This document shows, piece after piece, positions 17,466 to 26,857 of a DNA stretch of 64,000 nucleotides. This stretch comes from JABDEZ01 sp965276955 (GTDB lineage: Bacteria; Bacteroidota; Bacteroidia; Chitinophagales; Chitinophagaceae), in the NCBI GenBank assembly GCA_965276955.1, contig CBDIBP010000033.1:1-64000 (forward strand), in the 5' to 3' direction. The stretch's first letter is position 1; the number at the start of each line of letters is the position of its first letter. Made by a program: the position numbers and the translations under genes. The notes under the pieces are model-generated. The model was not told the origin of the DNA and ran no database searches. It saw only the letters and a program-made list of their open reading frames with translations.

Positions 17466-19541
17466 CTACATAAATATTGTTACCAGCATATCTATCAGCT
17501 TAATACCTATGAATGGTATCAATACACCACCAAGGCCATATACAAGCAGGTTCCTGCGCAGCAACGCACTGGCGCCTATAGGTTTGTAAGCAACTCCCCG
17601 CAGGGCCAGTGGTATAAGCATAGGTATAATGATAGCATTGAAAATAATGGCCGATAGTATGGCGCTTGCGGGGCTGTGCAAATGCATGATATTGATACGC
17701 TGCAAGGCGGGTATAGATGCTATGAACAGAGCAGGCACAATAGCAAAGTATTTAGCCACATCATTTGCTATTGAGAAGGTAGTTAGTGTGCCGCGGGTCA
17801 TAAGTAGTTGCTTGCCTATCTCTACTATCTCTATCAGTTTGGTAGGGTCATTATCCAGGTCTACCATATTGCCGGCTTCTTTAGCTGCTGCAGTGCCACT
17901 GTTCATCGCAACACCTACATCGGCCTGTGCCAGGGCTGGGGCATCGTTGGTACCATCACCCATCATAGCTACAAGCTTGCCAGTGGCTTGCTCCTTGCGT
18001 ATATAGGCCATCTTATCTTCCGGTTTGGCCTCTGCAATATAGTCGTCTACACCCGCCTTGCCTGCTATATATTTGGCAGTAAGTGGGTTGTCACCGGTCA
18101 CCATTACAGTTTTTACTCCCATTTTTCTCAAGCGCTCGAACCGCTCAAAGATCCCGGTCTTAATGATGTCTTGCAGCTCTACCACTCCCAGTACTTTGTT
18201 GTCTTCAATAACGACCAGTGGTGTACCTCCGTTTTCAGCTATATTATTTACTGTAGTTGTTACTTCCAGTTCAAAAATATTACCGGCTTTTTGCACCATA
18301 TTCCTAATGGCATCACTGGCACCCTTCCTTATCTGTATGCCATTTACCAAGTTGATACCGCTCGACCTGCTTTCTGCTGTGAATGAGATCTGGTGTGCTA
18401 TCTCCGATCCATATCTGGTAGTCTTTTTACTAAATGTATCCTGTTCATTTAACATCTTATCTCCCAGGTCTACTATCGATTTTCCCTCTGGCGTAGTATC
18501 AGCTCTTGAGCTAAGAACTGCGGCTTGTATGAACTCATTTAGTGGTATCCCAGGTGCATTATAAAAGTTAGTGGCCTTGCGGTTGCCAATGGTTATGGTA
18601 CCTGTCTTGTCCAATAATAGTACATCCAGATCACCAGCGGTCTCAACCGCTTTGCCCGATTTTGCTATAACGTTTGCCCTCAGTGCCCTGTCCATACCTG
18701 ATATGCCAATGGCCGATAACAGTCCACCTATAGTGGTAGGTATAAGGCACACGAACAAAGAGATGTAGGCCGATATGGTGATAGGTGTTTTAGCATATGA
18801 AGCAAATGGCTGCAGGGTAATGCAAACAATGATAAACACCAAGGTAAACCCTGCCAGCAATATAGTAAGTGCTATCTCATTAGGGGTTTTTTGCCTTGAA
18901 GCCCCCTCTACCAGTGCGATCATTTTGTCCAGAAAACTTTCGCCAGGCTCAGTTGTGACCCTTACTGTTATTTTATCAGAGAGTACTTTTGTACCGCCGG
19001 TAACCGACGACTTATCACCCCCTGCCTCGCGGATCACAGGGGCAGACTCACCGGTTATAGCCGATTCATCAACTATTGCAATACCCTCAATTATCTCTCC
19101 ATCGGCAGGTATAATATCACCTGTTTCGCACACGAACATATCGCCTTTCACCAACTGTGATGAAGGTACTATTTGCGTTTCTGTCGTGAATATCTCACCA
19201 GGGGTTATCAATTTTTTTGCTGGCGTTTCTTCGCGTGTCTTCCGTAGCGATGCTGCTTGTGCTTTACCTCTGGCTTCGGCAAGCGCTTCTGCAAAATTGG
19301 CAAACAGTAAGGTAAGCAGCAGTACCAGAAATATGATAAGGTTATAGATAAATGACCCCTGGCTTTTTTCACCAGCCAGCACCCAAGCGCATACAAATAG
19401 CATTATTGCTGTTCCTATCTCTACCGTGAACATTACCGGGTTACGAAACTGATACTTAGGGTTAAGCTTGATGAAAGACTGTTTAATAGCCTCCAGAACA
19501 AGTTCCCTTTTGAACAGGCTTTCTTTATTGTTAGTACTCAT
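17466..19541 (-). CDS. kdpB: Potassium-transporting P-type ATPase subunit B
   Basis: 691 residues. P-type ATPase signatures are all visible: TGES in the actuator domain (SAITGESAPV), the phosphorylation loop DKTGTIT near residue 315, and the hinge MVTGDNPLTA and MMGDGTNDAPALAQADVG. Seven membrane helices are expected, and the hydrophobic blocks fit. It energises high-affinity K+ uptake by KdpA. It starts 31 bp after kdpA. Confidence 0.98.
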   Translation of the reverse strand: MSTNNKESLFKRELVLEAIKQSFIKLNPKYQFRNPVMFTVEIGTAIMLFVCAWVLAGEKSQGSFIYNLIIFLVLLLTLLFANFAEALAEARGKAQAASLRKTREETPAKKLITPGEIFTTETQIVPSSQLVKGDMFVCETGDIIPADGEIIEGIAIVDESAITGESAPVIREAGGDKSSVTGGTKVLSDKITVRVTTEPGESFLDKMIALVEGASRQKTPNEIALTILLAGFTLVFIIVCITLQPFASYAKTPITISAYISLFVCLIPTTIGGLLSAIGISGMDRALRANVIAKSGKAVETAGDLDVLLLDKTGTITIGNRKATNFYNAPGIPLNEFIQAAVLSSRADTTPEGKSIVDLGDKMLNEQDTFSKKTTRYGSEIAHQISFTAESRSSGINLVNGIQIRKGASDAIRNMVQKAGNIFELEVTTTVNNIAENGGTPLVVIEDNKVLGVVELQDIIKTGIFERFERLRKMGVKTVMVTGDNPLTAKYIAGKAGVDDYIAEAKPEDKMAYIRKEQATGKLVAMMGDGTNDAPALAQADVGVAMNSGTAAAKEAGNMVDLDNDPTKLIEIVEIGKQLLMTRGTLTTFSIANDVAKYFAIVPALFIASIPALQRINIMHLHSPASAILSAIIFNAIIIPMLIPLALRGVAYKPIGASALLRRNLLVYGLGGVLIPFIGIKLIDMLVTIFM

Positions 19542-19572
19542 TTTTTATGTTGTTTATCAGCTATTACTATCA

Positions 19573-21312
19573 TTAGTGCATTTTCATCCATTCTGCAATA
19601 GGGCCTAAAGCCAGGGCTGGGAAAAACGCAAGGGCAGCTATGATTACCTTCACGGCAAACACCAGCAGACCAAATGTGCCTGTATCCGTTTTAAGGGTAC
19701 CGTTGCTCGCAGGTATGAATTTCTTTTGGGCTATGAGCCCCGCTATAGCTACAGGGCCTATTATGGGCAGGTAGCGGGAGAATAGCAATACAATGCCTGC
19801 ACTTATATTCCAGAATGGATCATTATCTGCCAGGCCCTCAAAACCACTTCCATTATTTGCAGAGCAAGAGGTATACTGGTAAAGCATCTCGCTAAACCCA
19901 TGATAAGAGGGGTTGTTCAACCAACCCGATGCATTGTGCTTACCTGCAGCATCTGCGAACCACCAGCCCATGTTAGTATCGTGTGCGGTCAGGTAGCTGG
20001 CCACGGCCGTACCTGTAAGTATCAGTAACGGGTGGAACAAGGCGATGATCATCGCTATCTTCATTTCACGTGCCTCTATTTTCTTCCCGCCAAACTCAGG
20101 CGTCCGCCCTACCATCAGTCCACCGATAAAAACTGCCAGTATCACGTAAATAAAGAAGTTGAGAAAGCCAACACCAACGCCGCCGTAAAAAGAATTGATC
20201 ATCATACCCAGCATCATGTTCATGCCGCTTACAGGCATAAAACTATCGTGCATCGCATTCACCGAACCTGTAGATATAACTGTGGTAGCTATACTCCAGA
20301 ACGCAGAGGCAATAGCGCCAAAGCGTACTTCCTTACCTTCCATATTACCTCCCGGCTGCGCTATACCCATATGGGCTATATTAGGGTTGCCATGTACCTC
20401 TGCACTTATAGCAGGCACTACCAGTATCAGGAACCCAACGGTCATCACCCCCCAAAATACCCAGGCCAGTCGTTTTTTATTGGTGTAGAAACCGAATGCA
20501 AATACCATTGCGAATGGTATCAATATCTGTACTATCATCTGTACCACATTAGACAGGTATGTAGGGTTTTCCAGCGGATGTGCCGAATTAGCGCCGTAGA
20601 AACCGCCACCATTGGTGCCCACGTGTTTTATAGCTACAAAGGCAGCTACTGGTCCACGGCTTACATGCATAGTATCGCCTTGCACAGTGGTCACTGTGTC
20701 CATTCCTTTAAAGGTCATTGGCGTACCTTCAAAAAGGTGTATAGTCGCAACTATTATACATATGGGCAGCAGTATCCTTGTGCAGCTCTTTAGAAAATAA
20801 TTATAGAAGTTACCCAGTTTGTCCGCTGTCCTGTCACGCAGTGCATTGAAGACAATTGCCGCAGCAGCCATGCCGGTACCCGCTGATGCGAACTGCAGGA
20901 ACATCAAACCAAACACTTGCGAGAAATACGATATGCCGATTTCCCCACTATAGTCTTGCAGGTTACAATTTACCAGGAAGGATATTGCAGTGTTCCAGGC
21001 CAGATCGGGCGACATATTGCCGATATGGTCGGGGTTCATGGGTAGCCAACTTTGGTTGAGCAGGCAGAACATAGCCCAGAAGAACCACACCAGGTTCAGC
21101 GTGAGCAGAGCCACAAGGCTTTGCTTCCAGGTCATTTCTCTTGCAGTGTCTTTACCTGATATTTTAAAGAATGCGCTTTCAACAGGCTTAAAGATCACAT
21201 CGGTCCATACCTTATCACCACTGTATACTTTCGCTATATATTTTCCGAGCGGTACGGCCAATAGTAATGTCGCTACGAACATTACTACAACACCCAAAAT
21301 TTGAGGATCCAT
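19573..21312 (-). CDS. kdpA: Potassium-transporting ATPase subunit A
   Basis: 579 residues, polytopic throughout. Selectivity-filter-like loops of the SKT superfamily are visible (TNGGGFYGANSAHP, SANNGSGFEGL, and NCNLQDYSG after FLV). KdpA is the K+-binding channel-like subunit of KdpFABC. It begins 19 bp behind kdpF, and its length and motif order are normal. Confidence 0.98.
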   Translation of the reverse strand: MDPQILGVVVMFVATLLLAVPLGKYIAKVYSGDKVWTDVIFKPVESAFFKISGKDTAREMTWKQSLVALLTLNLVWFFWAMFCLLNQSWLPMNPDHIGNMSPDLAWNTAISFLVNCNLQDYSGEIGISYFSQVFGLMFLQFASAGTGMAAAAIVFNALRDRTADKLGNFYNYFLKSCTRILLPICIIVATIHLFEGTPMTFKGMDTVTTVQGDTMHVSRGPVAAFVAIKHVGTNGGGFYGANSAHPLENPTYLSNVVQMIVQILIPFAMVFAFGFYTNKKRLAWVFWGVMTVGFLILVVPAISAEVHGNPNIAHMGIAQPGGNMEGKEVRFGAIASAFWSIATTVISTGSVNAMHDSFMPVSGMNMMLGMMINSFYGGVGVGFLNFFIYVILAVFIGGLMVGRTPEFGGKKIEAREMKIAMIIALFHPLLILTGTAVASYLTAHDTNMGWWFADAAGKHNASGWLNNPSYHGFSEMLYQYTSCSANNGSGFEGLADNDPFWNISAGIVLLFSRYLPIIGPVAIAGLIAQKKFIPASNGTLKTDTGTFGLLVFAVKVIIAALAFFPALALGPIAEWMKMH

Positions 21313-21331
21313 GTAGAATTTAGTTTATCGA

Positions 21332-21418
21332 TTAAAATTTTTCAGGTTTAATGAGCACATAAACCATGTAGGAGAATGTCAATACAGCTATAATGAATAA
21401 GGCTATCATGGGTTGCAT
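21332..21418 (-). CDS. kdpF: KdpF, small membrane subunit
   Basis: A 28-residue peptide consisting of one hydrophobic helix (MIALFIIAVLTFSYMVYVLI) followed by KPEKF. The LIKPEKF ending is the classic KdpF signature. It lies 19 bp ahead of kdpA and 21 bp after the other small ORF. KdpF stabilises the Kdp complex in the inner membrane. It was found by reading the intergenic sequence directly. Confidence 0.92.
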   Translation of the reverse strand: MQPMIALFIIAVLTFSYMVYVLIKPEKF

Positions 21419-21439
21419 TTATTGAGAAGTAAATGAGAA

Positions 21440-21526
21440 CTAAATATTTTCGAACCAATTTATAGATCGATAGAGCAGCCAAAAACCTGCAAGTGTTCCT
21501 ATTATTAATACAATGGTTGTGGTCAT
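21440..21526 (-). CDS. 28-residue membrane peptide leading the kdp operon
   Basis: ATG at 21526, stop at 21440. The peptide has one hydrophobic helix (TIVLIIGTLAGFWLLY) and an amphipathic tail RSINWFENI. Its size, spacing and orientation match kdpF, which follows 21 bp later, so it is likely translated and a member of the Kdp membrane complex or a leader peptide. I believe similar short frames occur before kdpF in related Bacteroidota, but cannot check this here. No named family is recognised. Confidence 0.6.
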   Translation of the reverse strand: MTTTIVLIIGTLAGFWLLYRSINWFENI

Positions 21527-21687
21527 GAGTTTAGAATATATATTAAGTGATCTTTTAAAAGCGTTTCAAACGGTTGCATTAGAGAAAAGTATTTCGCGAG
21601 ACAAAGAGAATTTTATTTTAATTCCTGTCCTGTTGATAACGACCATATGGATAGATGACCAGTGTCATATTTATTGCTTGAGGTTGG

Positions 21688-22044
21688 TTAACAACCACGA
21701 CGATATAGTTGGGTGATATAGATGGTATAAAGAGACATGGGGAGCAAAGCAAGTACGGTTGTCTTTTCTCTATTGCAGGTTTGAAATATGTTAGTAAAAG
21801 AATACACGAATACATTTTGCACCGCGTTCTTTACCACGGTATTTCCTTTGCTGTAGAGCCTGTCGGCTACTTTAAAACAACGCTTTACCGTTTTATAATC
21901 ATGTGCTTGAATGTTCTTCCTGGTAAATGCGGTAAGCACATTCATTTGCTGGTAGGCCGTATCATTCGCTTCAGTTTTAAGGGTCGTTGCTATTTCAGGC
22001 AGGGCTTCAGTTATGTACATAGGCACTTCAAATTGGTTTATCAT
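21688..22044 (-). CDS. Small DUF7674-like protein upstream of the kdp operon
   Basis: 118 residues from the ATG at 22044; a longer start at 22083 adds 13 unconserved-looking residues. The sequence has repeated amphipathic helices with TLKTEANDTAYQQMNVLTAFTRK, KTVKRCFKVADRLY and NTVVKNAVQNVFVYSF. This resembles the small helical Bacteroidota proteins grouped as DUF7674, of unknown function. It lies 161 bp ahead of the first kdp peptide on the same strand and could share its regulation. Identification is from memory of the family pattern and is moderate. Confidence 0.6.
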   Translation of the reverse strand: MINQFEVPMYITEALPEIATTLKTEANDTAYQQMNVLTAFTRKNIQAHDYKTVKRCFKVADRLYSKGNTVVKNAVQNVFVYSFTNIFQTCNREKTTVLALLPMSLYTIYITQLYRRGC

Positions 22045-22417
22045 CTTACAAGCTTTCCCCAATACAAGCCAACGATGTACCAATTTATTAAAAACAACAT
22101 CAATAATGCGGTAAACTGCGCCAGTAATGGCTTTAGCGGCAGGGAGTGTTACAAGCCTTTATATCAAACCTTCTCAAAATGAGAAATACAATATCAAAAC
22201 CGTAGTGGTTTCCAGTTGATCTATCGATACTAATAATTATGAATAATGGGGAAATGTGTTATTAAAGAGTTGCACTAAGAAGTAGCACAGATCGTAACAA
22301 AAGGGATATACATATTAAAACCGCAGTAAGTTTGTGCTTACTACGGTTTTTGCTATAGATACTATTCCGGTATCGTTTTAATTGTGTGTTTATATTTTAG
22401 CATAGATGCCTAACAGA
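22045..22417. other. Intergenic region between malic enzyme and the DUF7674-like gene
   Basis: It contains the malic-enzyme terminator at 22317-22351 and presumably the promoter of the minus-strand small gene ending near 22044. Nothing else is recognised. A GTTACAAGCC-rich stretch near 22140 shows no clear fold. Confidence 0.5.
22317..22351 (-). terminator. Terminator of the malic enzyme gene
   Basis: CCGCAGTAAG at 22321-22330 and CTTACTACGG at 22337-22346 form a 10-bp stem with one mismatch and a TTTGTG loop. It is flanked by A and T runs on both sides, so it can work in both directions; the gene ending toward it is maeB. Confidence 0.75.
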
Positions 22418-24736
22418 TCACTTATTTTGAAAGATCTTATTGTCTTCTTGTCTGTTCTTTGCTTTCCCACACTTTACCTGTGCATCCACTACTGCTATCG
22501 CCACCATATTTACTATATGACGAACTGGCGTGCCCAACTGCAACACATGCACCGGCTTGCGCATGCCAAGCAATACCGGTCCTATGGCATCTACACTACC
22601 CAGGGTCTGCAACAAATGATAGGCAATATTCCCCGCTGCAAGATTTGGAAAAATGAGGATATTAGGCGACTCTGCCGCGAGGTCAGAGAACGGATAGTTC
22701 TCCGCAAGCAGTTCTTTATCAAACGCCACACCGGCCTGCACCTCTCCGTCTATTATCAGGTCCGGGTGGCTCAGCTTCAGCCTGCTCACCACATTACTTA
22801 TCAGCTTCGCTTCCGGCGATGAACTGCTGCCAAAATTGGAATAGGAAAGCATGGCTATACGTGGCCGTATGTTCATGTTGGTTACTGCCCTGGCGGTTTG
22901 CAAGGTTATATCTATAAGCTCATCTTCAGTAGGATTAAAGTTAACGGTAGTATCAGCAAAGAATATGGGGCCCTTACGTGTCAGCATCAGGTACATACCC
23001 GCTACCCGTTTTGCATCCTCAGCAAGGCCTATTATTTCCAGAGCGGGCCTTAAAGTATCCGGGTATCGCCGGGTCAAGCCTGATATAAGCGCATCCGCTT
23101 CTCCGCTCTCCACCATCATACAGCCGAAATAGGTACGCTTCATCATTATCTTCCGCGCCTCATACTGATTCACTCCCCTTCGCTTTCTTTTCTTAAAGTA
23201 GATGTCGCCATATTCATTCCTGCGTACTTCCTGCTCCTTATTCCGCGGATCTATGATAGTCACATCCTGTAGCGGTATACCATGCTCTTCCAGCAGTGCA
23301 TGTATCTTCTCTGCATTGCCCAGCAGTACAGGTATGGCTATGCCTTCATCCTTTACTATCTGCGCCGCTTTCAGCACCTTTATGTTCTCTGCTTCCGCGA
23401 ATACTACTCGTCTTGGGTCTTGCTTGGCTTTATTTATTATGAAGCGCAGTATGTTGTCATCCGGGCTCTGGCGGTTGTACAATGCGGTCTCATATGCATC
23501 CCAGTCTTTAATGGGCAGGCGTGCTACCCCACTCTCCATAGCTGCCTTCGCCACAGCAGGCGCCACGGTCACCAGCAAGCGCGGGTCTATGGGCTTGGGT
23601 ATTATGTAATTTGGTCCAAAACGGAGTACGTGCTGGTTATAGGCCACGTTCACAATATCAGGTACTGGCTCCTTCGCCAGTGCGGCCAGTGCCATCACGG
23701 CAGCCAGCTTCATTTCTTCATTTATCTGTGTAGCACGCACATCCAGTGCCCCTCTAAAAATAAAAGGGAACCCCAGTACATTATTCACCTGGTTTGGGTA
23801 ATCGCTGCGGCCGGTTGCCATTATCACATCAGGCCGCGCAGTTACAGCATCTTCGTAGCTCACTTCCGGGTCGGGGTTGGCCAGTGCGAACACGATAGGC
23901 CTGTGTGCCATACTGCCCACCATATCTTTTGTCACTACATTACCCACGCTCAATCCTATAAAAACATCGGCTCCCTGCATGGCATCAGCAAGGTGTACAT
24001 TCGCTGTCTTTATCGCAAACAACTGTTTTACAGCGTCCAGGTCGGTACGCCCTTCATGCAGCACACCATCTTTATCAAACATGATAATGTGTTCGTACCT
24101 GGCCCCCAGCCGTACATACATCTGCACGCAAGACATGGCTGCAGCACCAGCGCCGTTTACCACGAACTTCACTTCTCCTATTTTCTTATCCTGTAGCTCC
24201 AGTGCATTCAGCAATGCCGCAGCCGATATGATAGCAGTACCATGCTGATCATCGTGCATTATAGGTATAGATAGTTCCTTTTTCAGGCGCTGCTCTATCT
24301 CAAAACATTCCGGGGCCTTTATATCCTCAAGATTTATACCGCCAAATGTAGGCTCCAGTATTTTCACCGTCCGCACAAATTCATCCACATTCTCCGTGTT
24401 CAACTCCAGGTCAAAAACATCGATATCAGCAAATATTTTGAACAATAGTCCCTTACCCTCCATCACTGGTTTTGATGCTGCAGCGCCAATATTGCCCAGG
24501 CCAAGTACCGCAGTACCATTACTGATAACAGCTACCAGGTTGCCCTTTGCCGTGTACCGGTATATATCTTCAGGGTGTTCATAGATCTCAAGGCAAGGAG
24601 CTGCAACGCCAGGAGAGTATGCCAATGCCAGGTCGCGTTGTGTCTTTGTAGACTTAGTGGGTACCACTTCTATCTTTCCAGGCCTGCCATTCTCATGATA
24701 AGCTAATGCGTCTTCTTTTCGTATCAATTGGGCCAT
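22418..24736 (-). CDS. maeB: NADP-dependent malic enzyme with C-terminal phosphotransacetylase domain
   Basis: 772 residues, the MaeB hybrid architecture. Residues about 1-430 are malic enzyme: YSPGVAAPC, the NAD(P)-binding FVVNGAGAAAMSCV, and FALANPDPEV. Residues about 440-760 are a PTA_PTB domain (VFAEAENIKVLKAA, AMLSYSNFGSSSSPEA, LIFPNLAAGNIAYH), which in MaeB enzymes acts mostly as an allosteric acetyl-CoA sensor. The enzyme decarboxylates malate to pyruvate and makes NADPH. It stands alone, with its own likely promoter and terminator. Confidence 0.96.
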   Translation of the reverse strand: MAQLIRKEDALAYHENGRPGKIEVVPTKSTKTQRDLALAYSPGVAAPCLEIYEHPEDIYRYTAKGNLVAVISNGTAVLGLGNIGAAASKPVMEGKGLLFKIFADIDVFDLELNTENVDEFVRTVKILEPTFGGINLEDIKAPECFEIEQRLKKELSIPIMHDDQHGTAIISAAALLNALELQDKKIGEVKFVVNGAGAAAMSCVQMYVRLGARYEHIIMFDKDGVLHEGRTDLDAVKQLFAIKTANVHLADAMQGADVFIGLSVGNVVTKDMVGSMAHRPIVFALANPDPEVSYEDAVTARPDVIMATGRSDYPNQVNNVLGFPFIFRGALDVRATQINEEMKLAAVMALAALAKEPVPDIVNVAYNQHVLRFGPNYIIPKPIDPRLLVTVAPAVAKAAMESGVARLPIKDWDAYETALYNRQSPDDNILRFIINKAKQDPRRVVFAEAENIKVLKAAQIVKDEGIAIPVLLGNAEKIHALLEEHGIPLQDVTIIDPRNKEQEVRRNEYGDIYFKKRKRRGVNQYEARKIMMKRTYFGCMMVESGEADALISGLTRRYPDTLRPALEIIGLAEDAKRVAGMYLMLTRKGPIFFADTTVNFNPTEDELIDITLQTARAVTNMNIRPRIAMLSYSNFGSSSSPEAKLISNVVSRLKLSHPDLIIDGEVQAGVAFDKELLAENYPFSDLAAESPNILIFPNLAAGNIAYHLLQTLGSVDAIGPVLLGMRKPVHVLQLGTPVRHIVNMVAIAVVDAQVKCGKAKNRQEDNKIFQNK

Positions 24737-24791
24737 CCTACAATAATATTTGGATTTGGATCGCCTATGCCTCGAGCAGGCATGGCGATGG

Positions 24792-24799
24792 CAAAAATA
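24792..24799 (-). promoter_or_regulatory. Candidate Bacteroidota -7 box (TATTTTTG) of maeB
   Basis: On the minus strand the sequence TATTTTTG fits the TAnnTTTG consensus and lies about 56 bp before the maeB start. No clear TTTG -33 element is visible, so the call is tentative. Confidence 0.35.
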
Positions 24800-24897
24800 C
24801 TAAAGAGTAAGGGTAGTTCGCGTTATCAATGCAATATCTGCTATTGCTTAAAAACATCAGATGTATATAGTTAATGACCATTGACTATCATCAAGGA

Positions 24898-25329
24898 TCA
24901 GGTGCGAACAGCTTGCCGGGCCAGCAGCACCCATCTATTATGTTCTTTTTTCCAAACAAGAAGTATGGCCAGCTTGGTAGTTCCCGGCTTTCCACCGTCA
25001 TTGGTTGTTGCCGATAAAATGTGCCTAACAATAGCTACATCATCAACAGCAGTTATCGTCTGGTCGCTTATATCAATGCTCACAAAATCAGACCTGCCAC
25101 TTACCAGTGCTGCTATGAACGCCTCCCTGTCTTGTACCACCCCACTGGAATGCCCATAGCTTAAGTGGGCTGATACCAATTGTTTCAACGTATTCGAGTC
25201 CGGATCTATCAAAGCAATGCGAAAAGCTTCCACCGCCTTGGCTACCGCTTTTTCATCTTGTGTTTGCGCAGATACGTGGACCAGGGTTACGCACCACAAA
25301 ATAACCAGTAGCACTATCTTCTTTACCAT
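24898..25329 (-). CDS. Secreted NTF2-like (DUF4440/SnoaL-type) protein
   Basis: 143 residues. A signal peptide (about 1-21, cleaved after VSA) precedes a cone-shaped NTF2-like domain: helix VAKAVEAFRIALIDPD, then LKQLVSAHLSYGHSSG, VVQDREAFIAALVSG and a final strand pair KLAILLVWKKEHNRWVLLARQ. Such proteins hold small molecules or act as stress-associated binding proteins; the substrate is unknown. It sits 57 bp after the NHL gene on the same strand and may be co-transcribed with it. Confidence 0.82.
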   Translation of the reverse strand: MVKKIVLLVILWCVTLVHVSAQTQDEKAVAKAVEAFRIALIDPDSNTLKQLVSAHLSYGHSSGVVQDREAFIAALVSGRSDFVSIDISDQTITAVDDVAIVRHILSATTNDGGKPGTTKLAILLVWKKEHNRWVLLARQAVRT

Positions 25330-25386
25330 CTTCTAAAGTTTATTAAAGCACCCCCATCTGAAGAAAAAAGAAGATACACATTCCTG

Positions 25387-26700
25387 CTAATTCTTAATAA
25401 ACTTTGCATAGCCCTTATCACCATTCTTTGCCACTACTGAGACCGAATAACATCCGGCAGCCCAGGTACTTACGTTGACATTCGTTACCGATCGGGTAGC
25501 TACTGCATCATAGACCTTTATCCCGGCCAAGTTGTATATGACCATATGCTCACCAGCATGTGCCGGCACATAAAGTGCATCTTGCACCGGGTTAGGATAA
25601 AGCGCTATCCTACCCAATTTGTTAACAGTGAATATGCCTGTGTATCCGAGCACTATTTTGCGTATCACGTTGTTGTTCCAGTCCGCAACATACAAGTTCC
25701 CGGCTCCGTCAGGTACCACGCCCGTAGGGTTATTAAAGCTCGCGTTCACAGTTATGCCATCGCTCGAACCTTTGATCCCCGCCATACCGGCCAGTGTCAT
25801 CACTTTTTTAGTTGGAGTTATCATCCTGATGATATTATTACCTATTTCGGCAACATATAGGTTCTGTGCAGCGTCTATACTAATGCCATATGGTTGGGCA
25901 AAAGATGCAGCCGTCCCGGTATCATCAACACTACCTGGTGTGCCAGTGCCTGAAATGGTGGTACCTGCATAGGTGGTCACAACACCCGCGGGGGTCACTT
26001 TGCGTATCAGATGGTTGTTCTCATCGGTCACATATAGATTGTGGTTACTATCTATCGCGATACCTGTAGGATAATTGAACATCGCGGCACTACCGGTTCC
26101 GTCAGCAAGTCCAGCAGTTGCAGACCCAGCCAGGGTATATACGATACCTGCCGGGCTTACCTTGCGTATCATATTGTTCAGGGCATCTGCCACAAATACG
26201 TTGCCGCTGTCATCAACAGCAAGCCCGTTAGGATAGTTAAATGTAGCGGTAGCCGCAGGGCCATTGGCACTACCAAGCAGCCCCGAGCCAGCATACAGGC
26301 TCACTACTCCACCAGCGGTCATCTTCCGTATCATATTATTTTTCGAATCACCCACATAAAGGTTACCTTCTCTATCAATGGCTATACCCAATGGATGGTT
26401 CATCCTTGCTTTTATACCTGTATCATTAGTGATACCAGCGGTACCTGACCCGGCAAAGGTGGCCACAGAGTCTGTAGGGGTTATTTTACGGATCATATTG
26501 TTATCGGCATCGGTAATGTATATGTTCTTGCGCGCGTCCATTACCAGGTTTATGGGCCAGTTAAAAGATGCGGCCAGACCGGTATCATCCACATATCCAG
26601 TCATTTCATTGCCAGCATATGTGATCACCAGTTGCGCATGCAGCGGTCCGGCACCAAGCAGCATTACGCAGATAAGTAATGTAAAATCTCTAAGTTTCAT
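25387..26700 (-). CDS. Secreted NHL-repeat propeller with a type IX secretion sorting domain
   Basis: 437 residues: signal peptide (about 1-22), six NHL repeats of about 55 residues each with the recurring NNxIRK(I/V)TP blade motif and FNxPxGIAxD connectors, and a C-terminal Por_Sor-type domain (about 360-437) beginning RIALYPNPVQDALYV and ending in a lysine-rich GYAKFIKN. The sorting domain marks export by the type IX system, which is restricted to Bacteroidota. The six blades would close one propeller, probably a binding or scaffolding surface rather than an enzyme. The ligand is unknown. Confidence 0.92.
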   Translation of the reverse strand: MKLRDFTLLICVMLLGAGPLHAQLVITYAGNEMTGYVDDTGLAASFNWPINLVMDARKNIYITDADNNMIRKITPTDSVATFAGSGTAGITNDTGIKARMNHPLGIAIDREGNLYVGDSKNNMIRKMTAGGVVSLYAGSGLLGSANGPAATATFNYPNGLAVDDSGNVFVADALNNMIRKVSPAGIVYTLAGSATAGLADGTGSAAMFNYPTGIAIDSNHNLYVTDENNHLIRKVTPAGVVTTYAGTTISGTGTPGSVDDTGTAASFAQPYGISIDAAQNLYVAEIGNNIIRMITPTKKVMTLAGMAGIKGSSDGITVNASFNNPTGVVPDGAGNLYVADWNNNVIRKIVLGYTGIFTVNKLGRIALYPNPVQDALYVPAHAGEHMVIYNLAGIKVYDAVATRSVTNVNVSTWAAGCYSVSVVAKNGDKGYAKFIKN

Positions 26701-26801
26701 AAGGTGTTATTTGTGTTATATGCACTATCAATTCGAATAAATGTAATAATTATCCGTCATTTTTTCTATGCTCATCGTCATATCAGCATGGTAAAAATTA
26801 A

Positions 26802-26835
26802 ATAAAAAAAGAGACACTACTCATGGTAGTGTCTC
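26802..26835 (-). terminator. Strong rho-independent terminator of the pentose phosphate operon
   Basis: GAGACACTAC and GTAGTGTCTC form a perfect 10-bp stem around TCATG. On the minus strand it is followed directly by a run of seven T. It lies 22 bp after the pgm stop, closing the eight-gene operon. Confidence 0.92.
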
Positions 26836-26857
26836 CGTTAAATGTGTTGTACAACTA

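Noticed and set aside
21709..22182. A 157-codon plus-strand frame opposite the DUF7674-like gene
   Set aside because: It overlaps the better-supported minus-strand gene, shows no family motif, and its aromatic/Cys-rich composition is typical of an antisense shadow.
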